The notes under the pieces were generated by a model. The model ran no database searches. It was not told the origin of the DNA and saw only the letters and a program-made list of their open reading frames with translations. The position numbers were made by a program, and so were the translations under genes. Below, piece by piece: positions 28,559-32,236 of a DNA stretch of 32,236 nucleotides (the stretch's first letter is position 1; each line of letters starts with the position of its first letter). The DNA is from a virus, in IMG/VR virus record IMGVR_UViG_3300048587_000119, positions 1 to 32,236 of that record; one strand, written 5' to 3'.

Positions 28559-29206
28559 TTAAATATTGATAACTTGCTTATTCCAAGTAACAAGACTGTC
28601 TGCTAGCCTATGAGCAACTCTAGCTCCCGGCGCTTTGCCATGATCCAATAAACTGTCTAGCTCGTCATTATGGTCCACTAAAGATGGCATAGTGTAGTAA
28701 ATAGGCAGACGATTACGTTGGTAGAATATACCAATACGAGTGTCATACGGTTCATCTCTATCATCTACAAACTCAAGCATTGGTTTTATATGGCTGGAAG
28801 GTATAACAATACCAACTCCCCACATAAGCAACCAGAACTGTAACCAACTATCATCATTAACCTTGTCTACTGCTAATTGTACTCGTTTACCAAGTGGGCG
28901 CGCTCTGCCGGTATAAAGCGACACTAAAGACTTACTTGGCACGCTTTCCAGCGCTCCCAGCAGGTTTTCAAAGAAAAAAGGGCATAATATAGCATCGTCT
29001 TGAATTACAACGTGCCAGTCGCCTCTATTCACGCCGGCAAGTAATGCCCGTTTGCCATTATCCCACTCTTCTTGGTGCGAACCGGCATCAACGCCATCAT
29101 AAGAAATGCTTACATCCATAAATGAATACTTTTTTAGTTCAGTTGCTAGCGCCTCTGCTTGGTCCTTGCGCTTTGGATGAGCCATTACTGCAACGGTAAT
29201 ATTCAT
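28559..29206 (-). CDS. Glycosyltransferase-like protein (GT-A type)
   Basis: A 215-residue protein, last gene of the minus-strand operon. It starts with the strand Ile-Thr-Val-Ala-Val-Met-Ala-His-Pro, and Trp-His-Val-Val-Ile-Gln-Asp70-Asp71-Ala gives the acidic pair that binds metal and nucleotide sugar in GT-A enzymes. Later Trp-Gly-Val-Gly-Ile-Val-Ile-Pro and Tyr-Asp-Thr-Arg-Ile-Gly fit the acceptor side. Size is normal for compact phage glycosyltransferases. Its stop codon touches the stop of the large fibre with no gap. It most likely transfers a sugar to virion proteins or a host glycan. Confidence 0.75.
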   Translation of the reverse strand: MNITVAVMAHPKRKDQAEALATELKKYSFMDVSISYDGVDAGSHQEEWDNGKRALLAGVNRGDWHVVIQDDAILCPFFFENLLGALESVPSKSLVSLYTGRARPLGKRVQLAVDKVNDDSWLQFWLLMWGVGIVIPSSHIKPMLEFVDDRDEPYDTRIGIFYQRNRLPIYYTMPSLVDHNDELDSLLDHGKAPGARVAHRLADSLVTWNKQVINI

Positions 29207-29207
29207 G

Positions 29208-29747
29208 CTACTGCCCTGCAGGGATAATACAAGTCATGCTGTCAGCGACATCTGCGTCACGCCGGTAATGCTTTATCTTGAGCTTTGACTTTTTTAGATA
29301 ATCAATAGTTGTAAGCTTAGAGTCGACATAAGAGGGCATAAGTGAAGTGTGCAAATCCTCTAAAACGTAAAAACCACCTTTGTTTAATTGCTTATAGTAG
29401 AGATGCTCAAAAGAAGCTTGTTGGTCGGCTGTTTTATGGCTTCCATCATCAATAATAATGTCGAAATTACCAAGTTTCTTTAATGCTGCAGTATCAGTAG
29501 CGTCTAATTGCAATACTTTTACTCCCGGAATCTGAACATGCGACTTATCGAATATGTCGACTCCGACAATTTCAGCATTAGGGTAATACTCTGCCCACAT
29601 TGCCAAACTAGCACCATCCATTACACCTATCTCTAATAATCTACCTTTGAATGATCGCTTTGGCAGGTTCTTTTCATAAAAGTCGCAGTATTTATGAAAG
29701 AAAGCTTTGTCTGTGTTGTGTTTTATACCTAGTTCTTGCAGTTTCAT
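29208..29747 (-). CDS. SAM-dependent O-methyltransferase (TylF/MycE-like class I)
   Basis: A 179-residue class I methyltransferase: motif I Leu-Glu-Ile-Gly-Val-Met-Asp-Gly-Ala-Ser (38-47), Val-Gly-Val-Asp (61-64) to bind the ribose, Ile-Ile-Ile-Asp-Asp-Gly-Ser-His (97-104) and Tyr-Val-Leu-Glu-Asp-Leu-His-Thr-Ser (127-135). The Asp-Asp-Gly-Ser-His and Glu-Asp-Leu-His signatures match sugar O-methyltransferases of the macrocin/mycinamicin type, where these acidic residues hold a metal. Located between two glycosyltransferase genes, it probably methylates the sugar they attach. The start has GGAGG upstream and overlaps the previous gene (ATGA). Confidence 0.85.
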   Translation of the reverse strand: MKLQELGIKHNTDKAFFHKYCDFYEKNLPKRSFKGRLLEIGVMDGASLAMWAEYYPNAEIVGVDIFDKSHVQIPGVKVLQLDATDTAALKKLGNFDIIIDDGSHKTADQQASFEHLYYKQLNKGGFYVLEDLHTSLMPSYVDSKLTTIDYLKKSKLKIKHYRRDADVADSMTCIIPAGQ

Positions 29748-31054
29748 CTAACGTTCCTCCTCAACCATCTTTGGTAATCAGGATGGTCGGCAAATTTCTC
29801 TTTGCCATATTTTTTATTGAATATATATATATTACCCCACTTCATGTCTAATTGATCACGCGCCGGCATAGCACTTACGGTACTAGAGGGCTTATGTTCT
29901 ACTATGGCATCAAGCACTATCATTGGAAGCACGCCTTTGTCTTTTACTTGCTCTATAACAACATCATCACTGCACCAGAAGCTTACATCTTCGTCAAACC
30001 TACCTATGTCCTCCCAGAGCTTGCGCTTAATCATAAAGCACCAACCAGAGAAGTGTCTGCCACACTCATCTCCCAGCTCGTTCTTTATAAAGCCCTTCTG
30101 ACGTAAATCATTAGGCTCGTGTGGGCTTACAACATCGTTACCTGCAGCAATAAGGTTATGTAGCCATCCGTCTTTGAACACTAAGTCGTTATTGGCGATC
30201 ATAATCCATTCGGCAGAGCCTAGCGCAGCAGCAGTATTAGCGAAGCCATTATAGTTAAACTTACCCGGCTTGTGTATGGTGGTCGCGTTCTTGTACTTAT
30301 AGTCGCCACCATTCTCTACTACAATAATATTTATAGGCAGTCCGTTGGTAGTATAGAAGCATGTATTGACTGCCTCTTGGGTCATAGTAACCGTTCTAGA
30401 GTCAGTTGCTTTGGAGAGTATAACCACATCAACAACCGGCTTCTGTCTGCGTGGCTCGGTTCGGTTATACTTCCAAGCCTGTGTCTCCGTAGTCTCTGCG
30501 TTGTAATCGTAATAGTATAGGACTTTCTTTATATCATGCTCGGTCTTTAGATGAGGCAGTAGAACTTTACCGTAGCCGGCATCCTCTCCATATAGTATGT
30601 TCGGAAAGCTAGACTTCAAAGACACCTCGCGCTTTATACAACAGATATGGTTCGGAATACGGTGGTAACTAGAAGGTAGATTATAGTCACGCTTAACATC
30701 CTTTGAGTAGTAACATATCTTAGCCACCTCTCCGTTAAGGCTTACCTCTGCTTGAAACACTATGCTGTCTGCATCAGTAGCAGTAGCATCGAGCAACTCT
30801 TTTATATAGTCGTCAGAAATACGATCATCATCGTCAACGAACGCAATATATTTACCTTGAGCCAGCTCAACCATCTTGTTGCGCTTATGTCCTAGCATCA
30901 TCTTCTTGTTGTCTGTAAGTACTATGATCTCAACGCGCTCCTGCTCTTCAGGTGTTAGTGCCTCCAGCTGAGTAAATAATTGTTTCTCTATTTGTAATAA
31001 AAAGTTGTCATAACGAGTGTTAACACTGCATATAAGTATAGATAAATCAATCAT
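29744..31054 (-). CDS. Two-domain glycosyltransferase (tandem GT-A)
   Basis: A 436-residue protein, first gene of the minus-strand operon. Domain 1 (about 1-200) is GT2-like: Leu-Ser-Ile-Leu-Ile-Cys-Ser, Lys-Arg-Asn-Lys, Phe-Val-Asp-Asp-Asp-Asp (72-77) and Gly-Glu-Asp (156-158). Domain 2 (about 206-436) repeats the fold: Val-Asp-Val-Val-Ile-Leu-Ser, Ile-Ile-Val-Val-Glu-Asn-Gly, Ile-Ala-Asn-Asn-Asp (286-290), Ser-Gly-Trp-Cys-Phe-Met-Ile-Lys and Cys-Ser-Asp-Asp (361-364). Two active sites in one chain could add two sugars in turn. Followed by the methyltransferase with an ATGA overlap. GGAGC precedes the start. Targets could be the adjacent fibres. Confidence 0.85.
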   Translation of the reverse strand: MIDLSILICSVNTRYDNFLLQIEKQLFTQLEALTPEEQERVEIIVLTDNKKMMLGHKRNKMVELAQGKYIAFVDDDDRISDDYIKELLDATATDADSIVFQAEVSLNGEVAKICYYSKDVKRDYNLPSSYHRIPNHICCIKREVSLKSSFPNILYGEDAGYGKVLLPHLKTEHDIKKVLYYYDYNAETTETQAWKYNRTEPRRQKPVVDVVILSKATDSRTVTMTQEAVNTCFYTTNGLPINIIVVENGGDYKYKNATTIHKPGKFNYNGFANTAAALGSAEWIMIANNDLVFKDGWLHNLIAAGNDVVSPHEPNDLRQKGFIKNELGDECGRHFSGWCFMIKRKLWEDIGRFDEDVSFWCSDDVVIEQVKDKGVLPMIVLDAIVEHKPSSTVSAMPARDQLDMKWGNIYIFNKKYGKEKFADHPDYQRWLRRNVR

Positions 31055-31080
31055 TATTGCTCCATTTCATAACTTTTTTT

Positions 31081-31089
31081 AGTATAACA
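31081..31089 (-). promoter_or_regulatory. Extended -10 promoter for the glycan-modification operon
   Basis: On the minus strand this reads TGTTATACT, the same nine bases as before the minus-strand HNH gene. The leader is about 20 bases. Confidence 0.65.
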
Positions 31090-31170
31090 CGCGCCAAGAC
31101 TAGCCGGCAGAGCTAATATATTATCTAACAAATGCTTTATTAAATGCCAAAACTATAACAGATATAAAAC

Positions 31171-31179
31171 TGTGGATAA
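31171..31179 (-). promoter_or_regulatory. Perfect DnaA box (TTATCCACA on the minus strand)
   Basis: TGTGGATAA on the plus strand, the exact complement of the classical DnaA box. It lies in the divergent gap, 5 bases before the GC-rich inverted repeat. Confidence 0.55.
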
Positions 31180-31183
31180 ATAG

Positions 31184-31228
31184 ACGGGGGGAGGTCGCCT
31201 TCGCGCTGTGGAATCCACACTCCCCCGT
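31184..31228. repeat. GC-rich nested inverted repeat, candidate origin or packaging site
   Basis: Outer arms ACGGGGGGAG (31184-31193) and CTCCCCCGT (31220-31228); an inner perfect palindrome TGTGGA-A-TCCACA (31207-31219) that itself resembles half DnaA boxes. It is the most GC-rich inverted repeat of the window and lies between divergent operons. No T run follows, so it is no terminator. Confidence 0.6.
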
Positions 31229-31287
31229 ATAAATACCGAATTTGTGGGAGCAATTCTGCCAAGCGTTTTTCTGTGAGCGCGAAAAGG

Positions 31288-31296
31288 TGCTAAAAT
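31288..31296 (+). promoter_or_regulatory. Extended -10 promoter for head stopper genes
   Basis: TGCTAAAAT, seven bases before ATG 31304, again too close for a leader with a spaced ribosome binding site. Confidence 0.6.
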
Positions 31297-31303
31297 AAAG
31301 GTT

Positions 31304-31639
31304 ATGAAGGGTATTACTCTCACATTTGTCAAACAGGTTTCAAACGGAACGGACAGCTTTAATAATCCGACCTATACTACTAGCAATGTCGAAGTAGAGG
31401 ACTGCTTAGTAGCACCAATCACTGAGCCGGCTACAGCCAGAGAGCAACAGGCAATGGAGCAGAGCAAAGACCAGATACGAATACACCTGCCAAAAGCTAG
31501 CACTGCAGATGTCAGCGACTCGGAGCTTACTTGGAACGGAAAGGTCTTTCACATAGACAGCGACAGTGTTGTCTTTATGGATGAGAACACGCCAACGCGC
31601 TGGAATAGGTACTTCAGAGGAGAAAGCATAAATGGCTAA
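31304..31639 (+). CDS. Head closure / stopper protein (SPP1 gp16-like)
   Basis: A 111-residue beta-rich protein. Its layout fits head-tail stoppers: strands around Val-Glu-Val-Glu-Asp-Cys-Leu-Val-Ala-Pro, a disordered loop with Glu-Gln-Gln-Ala-Met-Glu-Gln, then Ile-Arg-Ile-His-Leu-Pro-Lys-Ala and Ser-Asp-Ser-Glu-Leu-Thr-Trp-Asn-Gly-Lys-Val-Phe-His-Ile, ending with Pro-Thr-Arg-Trp-Asn-Arg-Tyr. These proteins plug the filled head and dock the tail. It overlaps the tail terminator gene by 8 bases. It heads the virion operon here rather than following the connector at 4324. Confidence 0.75.
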   Translation: MKGITLTFVKQVSNGTDSFNNPTYTTSNVEVEDCLVAPITEPATAREQQAMEQSKDQIRIHLPKASTADVSDSELTWNGKVFHIDSDSVVFMDENTPTRWNRYFRGESING

Positions 31640-31991
31640 TATAGAATCATCAGTTATTGCATGGCTTAACACTATCTTATCGGATGGCTGGGTAGCTTAC
31701 GGAGACAAACCAAAAACCCCACCAGCAAAATATGTTCTAGTGGATCGCACCGGTGGCGCAAGAGAAGCAATGGTCCTTGACCGGGCAGAGATACTAATAG
31801 AGGTTTATCACAAGACTAGCCGAGCAACTGCTAGCGCTCAAGCCGACTTCATAGCAGACGAAATAGTAGCACTGGAAGCTTACTCACAAGATATAACTCA
31901 CGCCAGCGTAAACTCTGTCGTAAACCTTGATGATACATTGGCGCAGTTCCATCGCTATCAAATATACTGCGATGTCTTTAACCGGCGCTAG
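31632..31991 (+). CDS. Tail terminator protein (SPP1 gp17-like)
   Basis: A 119-residue protein. Val-Ala-Tyr-Gly-Asp-Lys-Pro-Lys-Thr-Pro-Pro, Tyr-Val-Leu-Val-Asp-Arg-Thr-Gly-Gly, Val-Leu-Asp-Arg-Ala-Glu-Ile-Leu-Ile-Glu-Val-Tyr and a final Phe-His-Arg-Tyr-Gln-Ile-Tyr give the alpha/beta fold order of tail terminators, which cap the tail tube at its head-facing end and stop its growth. GGAGAAAG lies upstream of the ATG inside the stopper gene. Confidence 0.78.
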   Translation: MANIESSVIAWLNTILSDGWVAYGDKPKTPPAKYVLVDRTGGAREAMVLDRAEILIEVYHKTSRATASAQADFIADEIVALEAYSQDITHASVNSVVNLDDTLAQFHRYQIYCDVFNRR

Positions 31992-32020
31992 AACAAAAGT
32001 TGTTGTATTTAATTCGTTTA

Positions 32021-32076
32021 TGTTATATTTGAGTTAGTCAGAACAAACGGTTACTCACCGGAAAGGAAAAGAGGGA
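32021..32076 (+). promoter_or_regulatory. Scaffold/capsid promoter and hairpin leader
   Basis: TGTTATATT (32021-32029) is an extended -10. The leader has a CGGT-tactc-ACCG hairpin, then GGAAAGGAAAAGAGGG before the ATG. It is the leader of the unit that ends in the capsid gene, since no other promoter lies before 484. Confidence 0.6.
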
Positions 32077-32236
32077 ATGGCTGAATATTTTACAAAAGAT
32101 GGCGATGAGTTTAAAAAGGTAGACGACAATCTACTTACTCAAGCCGATGTAGACAGCGTTGTTGAAAAGCGACTCGAACGAGAACGTAGCAAATTTGCAG
32201 ACTACGACACACTCAAAGAGAAAGCCGGCAAAGTTG
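32077..32236 (+). CDS. Capsid scaffolding protein (5' part; continues at base 1)
   Basis: ATG 32077 begins Met-Ala-Glu-Tyr-Phe-Thr-Lys-Asp-Gly-Asp-Glu-Phe-Lys-Lys-Val-Asp and runs off the end in frame. From 32110 the sequence repeats base 1 onward, so this is the start of the same gene that ends at 444; the first 11 residues are encoded only here. A GA-rich ribosome binding site lies just upstream. Only one copy of the gene exists in the circular genome. Confidence 0.8.
   Translation, partial: MAEYFTKDGDEFKKVDDNLLTQADVDSVVEKRLERERSKFADYDTLKEKAGKV
32110..32236. repeat. Terminal overlap, copy 2 (identical to 1-127)
   Basis: Exact copy of the first 127 bases. Removing one copy gives a circle of 32,109 bp with an intact scaffold gene. 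Confidence 0.9.

Overview
The window is a complete circular tailed-phage genome of 32,109 bp. Bases 1-127 are repeated exactly at 32,110-32,236, so the apparent ends are an assembly overlap and the scaffold gene runs across the join. The virion genes (SPP1-type portal, MuF-like protein, HK97-fold capsid, tail tube, frameshifted tail chaperone, tape measure, Dit/hub) mark a long-tailed, siphovirus-like phage. I see no integrase, lytic-cycle repressor, DNA polymerase, helicase or primase, so replication probably leans on the host. TGA, TAA and TAG all end genes, so the standard bacterial code applies. An amidase endolysin and holin without spanins, plus actinophage-like TerS, MuF and wHTH families, suggest a monoderm host (Actinobacteria or Saccharibacteria-like). 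This host guess is inference only.

Layout: 31,304-32,236 joined to 1-14,500 is the virion and lysis arm: head stopper, tail terminator, scaffold, capsid, two small proteins, MuF protein, RusA resolvase, portal, connector, membrane protein, tail tube, tail chaperones (with a -1 frameshift), a neck-like protein, tape measure, Dit, hub, a fibre protein, HNH nuclease, amidase, a 30-aa protein and holin. A minus-strand HNH gene with a zinc knuckle (14,578-14,973) follows. 15,035-19,743 carries three unknown genes, a ParB-like protein, a D12-type adenine methyltransferase broken at an (AG)8 repeat, and both terminase subunits. 19,877-24,264 is the accessory region: many very small coupled genes (membrane, Cys-rich and wHTH proteins), a cut-down glutaredoxin and a structured terminator-ended RNA candidate. 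24,357-28,558 encodes a collagen-like fibre and an 1,133-aa fibre. 28,559-31,054 is a minus-strand operon of glycosyltransferase, methyltransferase and a two-domain glycosyltransferase. 31,055-31,303 is a divergent intergenic region with a perfect DnaA box and a GC-rich inverted repeat.

Expression: about twenty promoters can be read, nearly all with an extended -10 (TGNTANNNT). One set (TGTT type) sits before the scaffold, portal, tail tube, tape measure and ParB genes, each followed by a related 5' leader with a small hairpin before the ribosome binding site. Another set lies only 6-9 nt before the start codon, implying leaderless mRNAs. Intrinsic terminators follow the capsid, tail tube, holin, terminase and RNA-candidate regions. 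No gene-free stretch exceeds 300 bases; the longest are 31,055-31,303, 6,541-6,786 and 20,072-20,302, all described below.

Most notable: the possibly phase-variable methyltransferase, the RNA candidate at 23,744-23,890, the repeated hairpin leaders, the glycan-modification operon beside the fibres, and a foreign-looking central module in the large fibre.
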